From: Pseudomonas viridiflava
Lineage (GTDB): Bacteria > Pseudomonadota > Gammaproteobacteria > Pseudomonadales > Pseudomonadaceae
Assembly (NCBI RefSeq): GCF_900582625.1
Contig: NZ_UTIQ01000241.1
Span: 496,001-560,000, forward strand
Direction of reading: 5' to 3'
Length of the DNA stretch: 64,000 nt
Shown: positions 8,948-17,062 of the stretch, piece by piece
Position numbering within the stretch: position 1 is the first letter of the stretch
Layout: the number at the start of each line of letters is the position of its first letter
Notes under the pieces: model-generated
The model's input: the letters and a program-made list of their open reading frames with translations, nothing else
Told to the model about the DNA's origin: nothing
The model's database searches: none
Program-made: the position numbers and the translations under genes

Positions 8948-10057
8948 ATGATGAAAGGCTCGTTCGGCAAAACCACCCTCGGCTGCGCCATGGGGTTAGT
9001 TCTGGGGTTTTCACTGCACGCCAGTGCGGCCCCGCAGGAAATCCATTTCGCCAACTGGGGCGATTATGTCGGCCCCACCACCTTCGCCGATTTTGAAAAG
9101 GAAACGGGCATCAAGGTGGTGCTGGAACCCTACGACTCCAACGAAATTCTCGAGACCAAACTGCTCACCGGCAACTCCGGGTACGACGTGGTGGTCACCT
9201 CGGCAGAATTTCTGGCTCGCCAAATCAAGGCCGGCATCTACAGCCCACTCGACCGCGCCCAGTTGCCCAACGCTAAAAACCTCAACCCCGAGCTAATGAA
9301 AAGCCTGGAGGCGTCGGACCCTGGCAATACGTTCTCGGTGCCGTACCTGTGGGGCACCATCGGCATTGGCTACAACACCGCCAAAATAAAAGCCGCCCTG
9401 GGCGATAACGCGCCAGTGAACAGTTGGGATTTGGTGTTCAAGCCCGAGAATCTGGCCAAGCTAAAAGGCTGTGGCGTGGCCATGCTCGACGCGCCGACCA
9501 AGATCATTCCGCTGGCGCTGTTCTACCTGGGCAAAGACCCCAACAGCGAGAAACCCGAGGAAATCGCCGCCGCCACCAAACTGCTGCAAACGCTCAAGCC
9601 ATCGATCACGTACTTCAGCTCCACCAAATACATCGCCGACCTCGCCAACGGCGACATTTGCTTGGCCGTCGGCTTTTCCGGCGACGTGCTGCAAGCGCGG
9701 CAAAGCGCCATCGACGCGGGCAAGAAAAATGACGTGGCCTATAGCGTGCCGGATCAGGGAAGCAACATCTGGTTCGACAACCTGGCGATTCCCAAAACAG
9801 CCAAGAACGCTGCCGGCGCCCACGCGTTTATCAACTACCTGATGCGCCCGGAGGTTATCGCCGGCATCAGCAACTACCTGCGTTACGCCAACCCCAACAC
9901 CGCCTCGCAACCGCTGCAGGACCAAGCGGTGCGTGAGAACACGGCGATTTACCCAGACGAAAAACTGATCGCGAAAATGTTTGTCAGCCTGCCACCGTCG
10001 CAAGCTGCACTGCGGGTGATTACGCGGAGTTGGAGCACGATCAAGTCGGGGATTTGA
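8948..10057 (+). CDS. Polyamine ABC transporter periplasmic binding protein (PotF/SpuD type)
   Basis: Periplasmic solute-binding protein of 369 residues. A signal peptide of about 27 residues ends near HASA. The mature start EIHFANWGDYVG and the blocks DVVVTSAEFLARQ and FSVPYLWGTIGIGYN are typical of the PotF/SpuD/SpuE family that binds putrescine, spermidine or related amines. No permease or ATPase gene is next to it, so it either serves transporter components elsewhere or acts in sensing. The start at 8948 is supported by GGAG at 8939-8942. Confidence 0.9.
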   Translation: MMKGSFGKTTLGCAMGLVLGFSLHASAAPQEIHFANWGDYVGPTTFADFEKETGIKVVLEPYDSNEILETKLLTGNSGYDVVVTSAEFLARQIKAGIYSPLDRAQLPNAKNLNPELMKSLEASDPGNTFSVPYLWGTIGIGYNTAKIKAALGDNAPVNSWDLVFKPENLAKLKGCGVAMLDAPTKIIPLALFYLGKDPNSEKPEEIAAATKLLQTLKPSITYFSSTKYIADLANGDICLAVGFSGDVLQARQSAIDAGKKNDVAYSVPDQGSNIWFDNLAIPKTAKNAAGAHAFINYLMRPEVIAGISNYLRYANPNTASQPLQDQAVRENTAIYPDEKLIAKMFVSLPPSQAALRVITRSWSTIKSGI

Positions 10058-10069
10058 GTTGCTCGCCTG

Positions 10070-10107
10070 AATAAGAAACGCCCGGTCAGAGCCGGGCGTT
10101 TCTTATT
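10070..10107 (+). terminator. Rho-independent terminator
   Basis: Perfect 16-bp inverted repeat (10070-10085 and 10092-10107) with core CGCCCGG/CCGGGCG and loop TCAGAG, ending in TTTCTTATT, just after the binding-protein gene. A-rich and T-rich flanks make it work in both directions. Confidence 0.88.
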
Positions 10108-10123
10108 CAACGAATCGTTTTTG

Positions 10124-10186
10124 TGTAGGAGCCAGCTTGCTGGCGAAATGGCCAACGCCGCTTTCGCCAGCAAGCTGGCTCCTACA
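10124..10186. repeat. Pseudomonas REP pair
   Basis: Perfect inverted arms of 25 bp (TGTAGGAGCCAGCTTGCTGG at the left, mirrored at the right) around a 13-bp centre. This is the TAGGAGCCAGCTTGCTGGC subfamily, lying between convergent genes. Confidence 0.88.
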
Positions 10187-10194
10187 GGTGACCC

Positions 10195-11133
10195 TCAGGA
10201 CTGCGCTTCAATCTTGAAACCAAACCGCGGGAAGTGCACATGCACCACCCCGCCGCGTGGGTCTTCGCGACGCAGAATCAACTCTTCGCGCCCAGCGAAC
10301 AGCAGCTCACCCGCCACCGGATCGACGCCGTAGTCCGTCGCGGCGATGGTCACCTGTTGTCCCGCCTTGAAACCGTTCGGGTCTTCGAATGCCTCTTCGG
10401 GCAACGGCGCAGGCGTGGCGGAACGAGCGACTTCCAGCGCCTCTTCTGCCGTCATCGGCGTGGAGGAGCCGTGGCCAAAACCCAGCACGCGCCCAAGCCA
10501 GGCAGACACCAACGGATAGTCATCCACCAACGGCGCGGTTACCGGCGTGGCCTTGAGGAACCACAACTGGTGAGCCAGGGCGAAGTCGGCATGGCTGGCA
10601 TCGCCGAACAGGAAGTCGGTGCCGCTGGCCGCGAGTTGCTGCTCTAGACGGGCCATGAATTGCGGCCAATGGTGTTGCGCTTGCGCCAATGGCACACGGC
10701 TGGCGCTGCCGCCGCTGAAAAGACCGGCGCGGTCAGCGATAAACGCTTTCACCGCCTCAGGCGGCAATTTGCCAAAACGCACGGCAACCGAATCGGGTTG
10801 AAACACCAGTGCCACCGCGTGTTGGAACAGTACGGAATCGATCCAGTTGGTAAAGCCGGTGATAGCGAACAATTGCTCAGCCGGGAACAGCGCGGGCGCG
10901 GCTTTTTCTGCTTCCAGGCGGCGGGCAATCAAGGCGGTATCGCAGTAAATATCGGCGCCTACTTGCAGCACCGGGGTCTTACGGTAGCCGCCGGTCAAGG
11001 CGACCAGATCGGGTTTGGGCATTACCGGCGAGATCATGACGGAGCGCCAAGACAACTGCTTGAATCCCAGCATCAACCGCGTTTTTTCAGCAAAGGGCGA
11101 TGTGGGGTAATGGTGCAGAATCAACTCAGACAT
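10195..11133 (-). CDS. Glutathione S-transferase family protein with an extra C-terminal domain
   Basis: 312 residues, about 100 longer than a normal GST. Residues 1-80 form the thioredoxin-like glutathione-binding domain (LILHHYPTSPFAEKTRLML, with a YRKTPVLQ cis-Pro block and DTALIARRLE). Residues about 90-220 are the helical domain. The last 75 or so residues (from FEDPNGFKAG) form a separate strand-rich segment with VTIAATDYGVDPVAGEL and a basic/aromatic end. The Ser/Tyr catalytic residue is most likely Ser12 of the TSPF motif. Function and substrate are unknown; the tail may bind a ligand or partner. Confidence 0.85.
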   Translation of the reverse strand: MSELILHHYPTSPFAEKTRLMLGFKQLSWRSVMISPVMPKPDLVALTGGYRKTPVLQVGADIYCDTALIARRLEAEKAAPALFPAEQLFAITGFTNWIDSVLFQHAVALVFQPDSVAVRFGKLPPEAVKAFIADRAGLFSGGSASRVPLAQAQHHWPQFMARLEQQLAASGTDFLFGDASHADFALAHQLWFLKATPVTAPLVDDYPLVSAWLGRVLGFGHGSSTPMTAEEALEVARSATPAPLPEEAFEDPNGFKAGQQVTIAATDYGVDPVAGELLFAGREELILRREDPRGGVVHVHFPRFGFKIEAQS

Positions 11134-11197
11134 AACGGCTCCGGGGCGCTAGATGAACGCTGAAGCTTACGCGGCAAAGTGGCCCCGGCCCACCCAA

Positions 11198-11632
11198 TCA
11201 AGCTGATGGCGCGTTATCACCCGATTGAATCACCGTGCCGCTTGCCGCAAGCACTTCTTTGGCTTTCTTGCTCAGCCGTTTGATCGTGCGTTCACGTCGC
11301 AGCGCATCGCCCTTGTTTTCGCACTGCTCCACATACACCAGCGCCACCGCCGGACTGGAATAAAAGAAACGCGCGCCTTTTCCGCTCTGATGCACCGCGA
11401 AGCGTCGATGCGCGTCATCGCTGATGCCGCAGTACAAGGCGCCATTGGCCGCGCGGACCAAGTAGACGAACCAGGGCTTGCCGCTTGGCTTGCACACGGG
11501 GGGCGGCTCGCAAACGGATGGGGATTCGCCATCACTGGGGGAAGCTGACAACTGCAACCTGAGTACCTTGTAGAAATCACCGCTGCGCCGGGCGGCGCGG
11601 GGCTGGGCATGGTAACCGAGGCACGGCTGCAC
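11198..11632 (-). CDS. GIY-YIG nuclease superfamily protein (UPF0213/YhbQ-like)
   Basis: Small single-domain GIY-YIG protein. The core reads [21 protein letters not shown], where VYLVR and YCGI take the place of GIY and YIG, followed by the Arg of RRFAVHQ and a [12 protein letters not shown] block. Such proteins are usually 85-100 residues, whereas this frame gives 144 because an N-terminal extension of about 45 residues with no family resemblance is included. The true start is unclear; an in-frame GTG about 5 codons before PWF is one option. DNA cleavage is the family activity, but the role in the cell is unknown. Confidence 0.75.
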   Translation of the reverse strand: MQPCLGYHAQPRAARRSGDFYKVLRLQLSASPSDGESPSVCEPPPVCKPSGKPWFVYLVRAANGALYCGISDDAHRRFAVHQSGKGARFFYSSPAVALVYVEQCENKGDALRRERTIKRLSKKAKEVLAASGTVIQSGDNAPSA

Positions 11633-11724
11633 ACAGATGGGCTATTCACAGCATTTTTCCTAGCGCATCGCCAGACGCCCCAGGCCTCGCTCAAGGATCT
11701 TTCGAGCTGTCGCCACGGGGCAAG

Positions 11725-11780
11725 TTGAATACAGTAGGACCTCCCGTATACTGGAGCGACACTATGCTAACGCTGTATAC
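11725..11780 (+). promoter_or_regulatory. Candidate promoter and operator of the toxin-antitoxin pair
   Basis: A -35 box TTGAAT (11725-11730) is 16 bp from a -10 box TATACT (11747-11752). The palindrome GTATAC occurs twice, at 11746-11751 over the -10 box and at 11775-11780, 29 bp apart centre to centre. That is what an autoregulating ribbon-helix-helix antitoxin could use. Confidence 0.6.
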
Positions 11781-11796
11781 CAATGAGGCCCCTGTA

Positions 11797-12048
11797 ATGG
11801 CATCGCCCGTCTTGTCATTTCGCGTTGAAGACGACCTGGTTGAACGCTTGGACGAGCTCGCCCAAGCGACAGATCGTGATCGCCAATACCACCTCAAGCG
11901 CGCACTGGCGCGCTATGTGGAAGCCGAGTCTTGGCAGCTTCAAGCCACCATCCAAGGAATTGAGGATGCCGACGCTGGCAACCTCACGGATATCGACGCA
12001 GTGAAAGCGAAGTGGGTGAACCGTGCGAAAACTCGTACTGACCAATAA
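11797..12048 (+). CDS. Ribbon-helix-helix antitoxin (CopG/ParD-like)
   Basis: An 83-residue protein. The first 45 residues form an RHH DNA-binding unit: strand VLSFRVEDDL, helix ERLDELAQA, then helix RQYHLKRALARYVEA. The acidic C-terminal half (IEDADAGNLTDIDAVKAKW) would wrap the toxin. It should neutralise the ParE-like toxin encoded by the overlapping next gene and repress their shared promoter. The ATG at 11797 (MASPVLSF) is chosen over an earlier in-frame ATG at 11725 because the family begins directly with the DNA-binding strand. Confidence 0.9.
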   Translation: MASPVLSFRVEDDLVERLDELAQATDRDRQYHLKRALARYVEAESWQLQATIQGIEDADAGNLTDIDAVKAKWVNRAKTRTDQ

Positions 12049-12313
12049 AGCCGAAAGCGATCTGCAAGCGATCCACGACCACTATGAACCCATAGTGGGG
12101 GCGGCCCACGCGGACGCCCTAGTGGTGCGCCTTCTTGATTCGCTGCATTGTTTGCAGCGGTTCAACGGGCTGGGCCGGCCCTCACAGGCTCCCGGCATCC
12201 GGGAGCTGGTGTTAAACGAGTTGCCCTTTATCGCGCCCTATCGATTTGTCAAAAACGAGATTCAGGTGCTGCGGCTGTTGCACCAACGCGCCGAGCGGCC
12301 GGAAAGCGGGTAA
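12023..12313 (+). CDS. RelE/ParE superfamily toxin
   Basis: A 96-residue toxin of the ParE/RelE fold, starting with GTG at 12023 inside the antitoxin gene (26-bp overlap, typical translational coupling). Visible features are VLTNKAESDLQAIHDHYE at the N terminus, the central GRPSQAPGIREL and the C-terminal strand pair IAPYRFVKNEIQVLRLLHQ. ParE members block DNA gyrase and RelE members cut mRNA at the ribosome. GIRELVL...PYRFV looks more ParE-like, but the target is not certain. The gene converges on the SnoaL-like gene with only 9 bp between stops. Confidence 0.9.
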   Translation: MRKLVLTNKAESDLQAIHDHYEPIVGAAHADALVVRLLDSLHCLQRFNGLGRPSQAPGIRELVLNELPFIAPYRFVKNEIQVLRLLHQRAERPESG

Positions 12314-12322
12314 CGGGCCGTC

Positions 12323-12793
12323 TCACCGCCCAGCACGAAACGCCGCCAAGCCCTTGCTCGCTTGTTTACGAATTGCGCCCTGCACGAACGGCGTCCAGCC
12401 CAGCAACGTGCCTTTGGTTCCGAGTGCCTGTGCGGACCATTTCCACAAGTCAAAACGGTCGTGGTGCTCAACGATCTTGCCGTCGCGAAAAACGAAGCTC
12501 GCTTGAATACGATTAACCACCATGCGCCCGGTGCCGCTGAATAGATAAGTAGCGACCCAGTTCGCGCTGCCGCGTTGGTCGTTGGCTTGCACGTTCGAAT
12601 AATCGAGGGAGAAGTTCTGCGCACGGCTGGTGAGCATGCGCCACATATCAGCGGCTTCGCTGCCCTTGAGCGCGGGAAACACCGGATCACTGAAGGCCAC
12701 GTCATCGGCATAGCACGCGGCCATGGCTTCAGCGTCTTTGCGCTGGAAGGCTTGGTAGAAACGAGTGATCAGTTCGGCGTTGGGGTGGCTCAT
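12323..12793 (-). CDS. SnoaL/NTF2-like protein
   Basis: A 156-residue protein opening with the family helix ELITRFYQAFQRKDAEAMAACY and the strand pattern DDVAFSDPVFPALKG, then a C-terminal sheet (IQASFVFRDGKIVEHHDRFD). Start at the ATG at 12793; a longer version to 12826 begins with a proline-rich tail. It is read divergently from a GlxA-type regulator across a 122-bp gap, so that regulator may control it. No substrate is known. Confidence 0.85.
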   Translation of the reverse strand: MSHPNAELITRFYQAFQRKDAEAMAACYADDVAFSDPVFPALKGSEAADMWRMLTSRAQNFSLDYSNVQANDQRGSANWVATYLFSGTGRMVVNRIQASFVFRDGKIVEHHDRFDLWKWSAQALGTKGTLLGWTPFVQGAIRKQASKGLAAFRAGR

Positions 12794-12915
12794 GGCGGCT
12801 CCGGCTGGCGGTGGAAGTGGCGGCATTATCGAGCCACTGACAAAAATCCACGATTGGCTAAATAGACAAATTTGTGTTCAAAATAGCCACCCTCTCGTTT
12901 TTTGGTTGGCGCTTC

Positions 12916-13860
12916 ATGCTGCGCATCGCCCTTTATATTTGCCCGCAAACGGTGTGCTCGAGCCTAAGCATGGCGATGGACGCATTTCAGTTGGCGAACC
13001 AACTGGCCGGGGAGCGCGTGTTCAACTTGCAGCGCTTCAGCCTGGACGGCCGCGCCGTGCAATTGCAGTTCGCGAGCATCAGCGTAGACGCAGACATGAG
13101 CCTCGCCGAGAGCGCCGACTTGATCCTGCTGCCAGCGACCGGCAGTGCCATCGATACCACCTTGAGCGTGAACGCAGCCTTGTTGCCCTGGCTCGCGAAA
13201 CAGGCGCCGCACCGTTTGCTCGCCAGTTTGTGCAGCAGCGCCTTTCTGCTGGGCGCCGCCGGGGTTCTTGATGGCCGAACTGCCACAACCCACTGGAGCC
13301 TCGCACCGCAGTTTCGTCAGCGTTTTCCGCTCGTGAACCTGCAAGCCGAACACCTGCTCACCCACGATGACCGCTTGTTCTGCTCCGGCGGTGCGCACGC
13401 CGGATTAGACCTATGCCTGTACCTGATCGGCTGGCATGCCGGTGCCGACCTCGCGCAAAAAGTGGCCGCCGCGCTGGTGTTCGACCAGGGCCGTGGCGAG
13501 CAAACCCGCTTTGCACCACTGGTGCCAGACACCCCGCGCACTGACCCGCTGCATCCGCTGCTTGCCTGGATGCGCAAACACCACGCCGAGCCGCTGGACT
13601 TACCGCGCCTGGCCCAGCAGGCCAATTGCTCACCGCGCACCTTGCTGCGGCGTTTTCGCGCCAGCACCGGCATCACGCCCAACGAGTATTTGCAGCGGCT
13701 ACGCATTAGCGCGGCCCAGGCGGCGCTACGTCAGCCGGCGCGCTCGTTGGAACAGGTGGCCGCCGACGTCGGCTTCGGTGACCGTGCGGCTTTTGCCAAA
13801 CTGTTCAAGCATTTATCCGGCGAAACGCCGGGCGCCTTTCGCCAACGCTTGCGCGGTTAA
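12916..13860 (+). CDS. GlxA family transcriptional regulator (DJ-1/PfpI plus AraC domains)
   Basis: A 314-residue regulator. Residues 1 to about 185 form a class I glutamine-amidotransferase/DJ-1-like sensor with the nucleophile-elbow block LCSSAFLLGAAGVLDGRTATTHW near 104. Residues about 215-314 form the AraC DNA-binding domain with two helix-turn-helices (LPRLAQQANCSPRTLLRRF and VAADVGFGDRAAFAKLFK). Pseudomonas relatives control use of quaternary amines and other nitrogen compounds, but the ligand here is unknown. The ribosome site before 12916 is weak; an upstream ATG at 12874 is possible. Confidence 0.88.
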   Translation: MLRIALYICPQTVCSSLSMAMDAFQLANQLAGERVFNLQRFSLDGRAVQLQFASISVDADMSLAESADLILLPATGSAIDTTLSVNAALLPWLAKQAPHRLLASLCSSAFLLGAAGVLDGRTATTHWSLAPQFRQRFPLVNLQAEHLLTHDDRLFCSGGAHAGLDLCLYLIGWHAGADLAQKVAAALVFDQGRGEQTRFAPLVPDTPRTDPLHPLLAWMRKHHAEPLDLPRLAQQANCSPRTLLRRFRASTGITPNEYLQRLRISAAQAALRQPARSLEQVAADVGFGDRAAFAKLFKHLSGETPGAFRQRLRG

Positions 13861-13923
13861 CAGCCGCCAGACAAAACGCCCGTCACCGCATAGAATCGCC
13901 GCAGCCTTTAGGAGACGCCTGCC

Positions 13924-14703
13924 ATGCTGATGGTGATTTCACCCGCCAAAACCCTCGACTACGACACCCCGCCTGTTACCAGCCGCCATACCCAACCGCA
14001 ACACATCGACCATGCCCAGGAACTGATCGCCCAACTGCGCGACTTCACCCCGGCGCAAGTGGCCGAGCTGATGCATTTGTCGGACAAGCTCGCTGCCTTG
14101 AACGTGGCGCGCTTCGGTAGCTGGTCGCCAAAATTCACCAAAAAGAACGCCAAGCAAGCACTGCTAGCGTTTAAAGGTGACGTGTACACCGGCATGCATG
14201 CCGACGACTTCAGCGAAGACGATTTCGACTTCGCGCAAAAGCATTTGCGCATGCTTTCCGGCCTATACGGCGTGCTGCGCCCGCTGGACTTGATGCAGCC
14301 GTACCGCCTGGAGATGGGCACCAAGCTCGCCAATGCGCGGGGCAGAGATTTGTACGCTTTCTGGGGCGACAGCATCAGCGGCTGGCTGAACCAGGCGCTC
14401 AAAGCGCAAGGCGATGACGTGCTGCTGAACCTGGCCTCCAACGAATACTTCGGCGCGGTGAAACGTCAGGCGCTGAAAGCGCGAATCATCAACACCGACT
14501 TCAAAGACTTAAAAAACGGCCAGTACAAAATCATTAGTTTCTACGCGAAAAAAGCGCGTGGAATGATGGCGCGGTACGTCATTAAAGAGCGCCTCACCGA
14601 CCCGGCCGGCTTGAAGGACTTCAACTACCAGGGTTACCGGTTCGACGCGGCGCAGTCCAAGCCGGATCACGTGGTGTTCTTGCGCGACGCGGCAGAGGAA
14701 TAA
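13924..14703 (+). CDS. yaaA: Peroxide stress protein YaaA (DUF328)
   Basis: A 259-residue cytosolic protein of the YaaA family, which in E. coli lowers free iron during peroxide stress and limits Fenton damage to DNA and protein. The signature start [14 protein letters not shown] and conserved blocks [21 protein letters not shown] and NLASNEYF are present, and length matches E. coli YaaA (258). The ribosome site AGGAG (13911-13915) precedes the ATG. Confidence 0.93.
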   Translation: MLMVISPAKTLDYDTPPVTSRHTQPQHIDHAQELIAQLRDFTPAQVAELMHLSDKLAALNVARFGSWSPKFTKKNAKQALLAFKGDVYTGMHADDFSEDDFDFAQKHLRMLSGLYGVLRPLDLMQPYRLEMGTKLANARGRDLYAFWGDSISGWLNQALKAQGDDVLLNLASNEYFGAVKRQALKARIINTDFKDLKNGQYKIISFYAKKARGMMARYVIKERLTDPAGLKDFNYQGYRFDAAQSKPDHVVFLRDAAEE

Positions 14704-14705
14704 CA

Positions 14706-14926
14706 GCATCGCGGCTAGAGCCGATCGCCGCCCGGCCGCTCCTACAGAACTGTTCAGCCGTTGCCACAGAACTTCGCGCCCCTGTGGGAGCGGCTTTAGC
14801 CGCGATGCTTTTGGGCCAAACGATCTTCGTAATCCTGACAAACCCAATCGCGGCTAAAGCCGCTCCCACAGATGTATGCGGTCCGTGTGAGAGCGGCCGG
14901 GCGGCGATCCGCTTTAGCCGCGATGC
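14706..14926. repeat. Nested REP block (four units) before the algD control region
   Basis: Four REP units are arranged as a palindrome inside a palindrome. The outer arms (about 14706-14748 and 14885-14926) are near-perfect inverses with core GCGGCCGGGCGGCGATC. The inner arms (14782-14806 and 14847-14871) are perfect 25-bp inverses with core GTGGGAGCGGCTTTAGCCGC. Both are centred near 14816-14827. Confidence 0.88.
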
Positions 14927-15173
14927 TTATATCTGCGCAACGGCGCCGCAAACAACTGCTGCCATTCAAAGTTCCCCACCTTTACCCCAACTTTAAGCGG
15001 GCATTTACAACACTATCGTCCTAACTCTACTGGTGGCACTTTAACTATCCTAAAGTAGTGGCTAAAAGTTATTGAACCGCGCCGCGCCCTATATCCGGAG
15101 GCATACAGCGCCACTGCCACTATATTGAAATCACCTTAAACAGACGGCTTATTGCAAAGTATTGCGAAACCCT

Positions 15174-15183
15174 GACGAACGGT
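15174..15183 (-). promoter_or_regulatory. AlgR-type binding site
   Basis: GACGAACGGT on the plus strand is the exact inverse of ACCGTTCGTC, the core of the strong AlgR sites described at P. aeruginosa algD. Here it abuts the AlgU-type -35 box, roughly positions -46 to -37 from the predicted transcription start. It fits direct activation by AlgR. Confidence 0.7.
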
Positions 15184-15184
15184 A

Positions 15185-15213
15185 GGAACTATCATTTCCC
15201 CAGCGGGCTCATA
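15185..15213 (+). promoter_or_regulatory. AlgU (sigma-22, RpoE-like) promoter of the alginate operon
   Basis: GGAACTA (15185-15191) and TCATA (15209-15213) are separated by 17 bp, against the AlgU/RpoE consensus GAACTT-N16/17-TCtgA. Transcription would start near 15220, giving an untranslated leader of about 390 nt. The known P. aeruginosa algD leader is similar in length (about 370 nt). Confidence 0.7.
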
Positions 15214-15219
15214 AACCCC

Positions 15220-15611
15220 GTAATGACTTTACAGGTCGACTTTCTTAGTGCTGCCCGCACTAGCCGACCCAACTTGCGCAATAAGCCGTGGTTGTTTATT
15301 CGCTATAAGTCGCTACAAGCAAAGCGCTACAGATCCGATGTAAACGAAGCAGCAAACGATGGAGAAGCAGTACCTAAAAGACCTACTGCACAGCCTCACC
15401 AAAGGCTCTACGACCAGTGTTGGCGCGTAGGCCTGCTAGCCGGGCGCATCCCTCTTACAACATGCCCAAACACGCATTCACGCAGTTGGATGTGACGAAC
15501 TTTTTATGCCTGCGCTTTTGCGACTTATATAAGCGAAGCGCTTTACATGGGCGGTGGTTAGATAATCACCCACGGTTTAACGGCGTAACTCAAGGTAATA
15601 AGGTGAATACA
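15220..15611 (+). other. Long untranslated leader of algD
   Basis: No credible gene lies between 14927 and 15611. The upstream part (14927-15173) is AT-rich, with runs such as ACTTTAACTATCC and TATATTGAAATCACC, as expected for a bent regulatory region that binds IHF or AmrZ-like proteins; I could not assign exact sites. The transcribed leader ends in a weak AAGGTGAATACA before the algD start. Confidence 0.55.
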
Positions 15612-16922
15612 ATGCGTATTAGCATTTTTGGTTTAGGTTATGTCGGCGCAGTATGTGCCGGCTGCCTGTCTGCACGTGGTCACGAAGTTGTAGGTGTGGA
15701 TATATCCGAAGACAAGATCAACTTGATCAACAGCGGTAAATCGCCAATTGTCGAACCCGGCCTCGAAGCCTTGTTACAGCAGGGTATTGAGACCGGGCGC
15801 CTGCGAGGCACCACCGATGTTGCCGCTGCAATACGCGACACCGAACTTTCGATGCTGTGCGTCGGCACCCCAAGCAAAAAAAACGGCGACCTGGAACTCG
15901 ATTACATCGAGTCGGTGTGCCGCGAAATCGGTTTTGTACTGCGTGATAAAACCACCCGCCACACCGTGGTAGTGCGCAGTACCGTGCTGCCCGGCACGGT
16001 GAAGAATGTGGTTATTCCCCTGCTCGAAGATTGCTCGGGCAAAAAAGCCGGTGTGGATTTTGGCGTAGCGGTGAACCCGGAATTCCTGCGTGAAAGCACG
16101 GCGATCAAAGACTACGACCAGCCGCCGATGACCGTGATTGGCGAGCTGGACAAACAATCGGGCGACGCCCTGGAATCGCTGTACAGCGAGCTGGACGCGC
16201 CGATCATCCGCAAAGACATCGAAGTCGCCGAGATGATCAAGTACACCTGCAATGTCTGGCACGCGGCCAAGGTCACTTTTGCCAACGAAATCGGCAACAT
16301 CGCCAAAGCCGTCGGCGTCGATGGCCGCGAGGTGATGGACGTGGTCTGCCAGGACAAAACCCTCAACCTGTCGCAGTACTACATGCGCCCAGGCTTCGCC
16401 TTTGGCGGTTCCTGCCTGCCCAAAGACGTGCGCGCCCTCACCTACCGCGCCAGCCAGCTGGACGTCGAACATCCGATGCTGGGCGCCATCATGCGCAGCA
16501 ACGTGGCCCAGGTGCAGAACGCCTTCGACATCATTGCCAGCCACGACAAACGCAAGGTCGCCCTGCTCGGCCTGAGCTTTAAGGCCGGCACCGACGACCT
16601 GCGCGAAAGCCCGCTGGTGGAGCTGGCCGAGATGCTGATCGGTAAAGGCTTCGACCTGAGCATCTACGACAGCAACGTCGAATATGCGCGGGTGCACGGG
16701 GCGAACAAGGACTACATCGAGTCGAAGATTCCCCACGTTTCATCCTTGCTCAACAGCGACTTCAACGAGGTGGTGGATAACTCCGACATCATCGTTCTGG
16801 GCAACCGCGACGAGCGTTTCCGGCCACTGGCGCAGCATGCCCCCGAGGGCAAGCAAGTGGTCGATCTGGTGGGCTTTATGAAGCACACCAGCAACGGCAC
16901 TACCGAAGGCATCTGCTGGTAG
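15612..16922 (+). CDS. algD: GDP-mannose 6-dehydrogenase AlgD
   Basis: Oxidises GDP-mannose to GDP-mannuronic acid with two NAD+, the committed cytosolic step of alginate synthesis. It is 436 residues, the same as P. aeruginosa AlgD. The N-terminal Rossmann motif is FGLGYVGAVC (residues 6-15). The active-site Cys is Cys268 in FGGSCLPKD, the same number as in P. aeruginosa, and a C-terminal second Rossmann domain binds the sugar nucleotide. First gene of the twelve-gene operon. The ATG at 15612 is favoured by homology over longer frames running back to 15417. Confidence 0.98.
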   Translation: MRISIFGLGYVGAVCAGCLSARGHEVVGVDISEDKINLINSGKSPIVEPGLEALLQQGIETGRLRGTTDVAAAIRDTELSMLCVGTPSKKNGDLELDYIESVCREIGFVLRDKTTRHTVVVRSTVLPGTVKNVVIPLLEDCSGKKAGVDFGVAVNPEFLRESTAIKDYDQPPMTVIGELDKQSGDALESLYSELDAPIIRKDIEVAEMIKYTCNVWHAAKVTFANEIGNIAKAVGVDGREVMDVVCQDKTLNLSQYYMRPGFAFGGSCLPKDVRALTYRASQLDVEHPMLGAIMRSNVAQVQNAFDIIASHDKRKVALLGLSFKAGTDDLRESPLVELAEMLIGKGFDLSIYDSNVEYARVHGANKDYIESKIPHVSSLLNSDFNEVVDNSDIIVLGNRDERFRPLAQHAPEGKQVVDLVGFMKHTSNGTTEGICW

Positions 16923-17062
16923 CCGTAAGTCCGGGGCGCGCGATGTTTGGCTGAAGTGCCGCCCCGACTTTTACCCCCTGCCTTACACGCAACACGGTCG
17001 CGCGCGCAGTGCGCTGCGCCTTGGCCGCAGGCATGTTTTTGAGAGACGGACAGGACACCTAA

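Noticed and set aside
15417-15611. N-terminal extension of algD to 15417
   Set aside because: The added 65 residues have no family resemblance, lie within the regulated leader, and AlgD from 15612 already has the exact known length.
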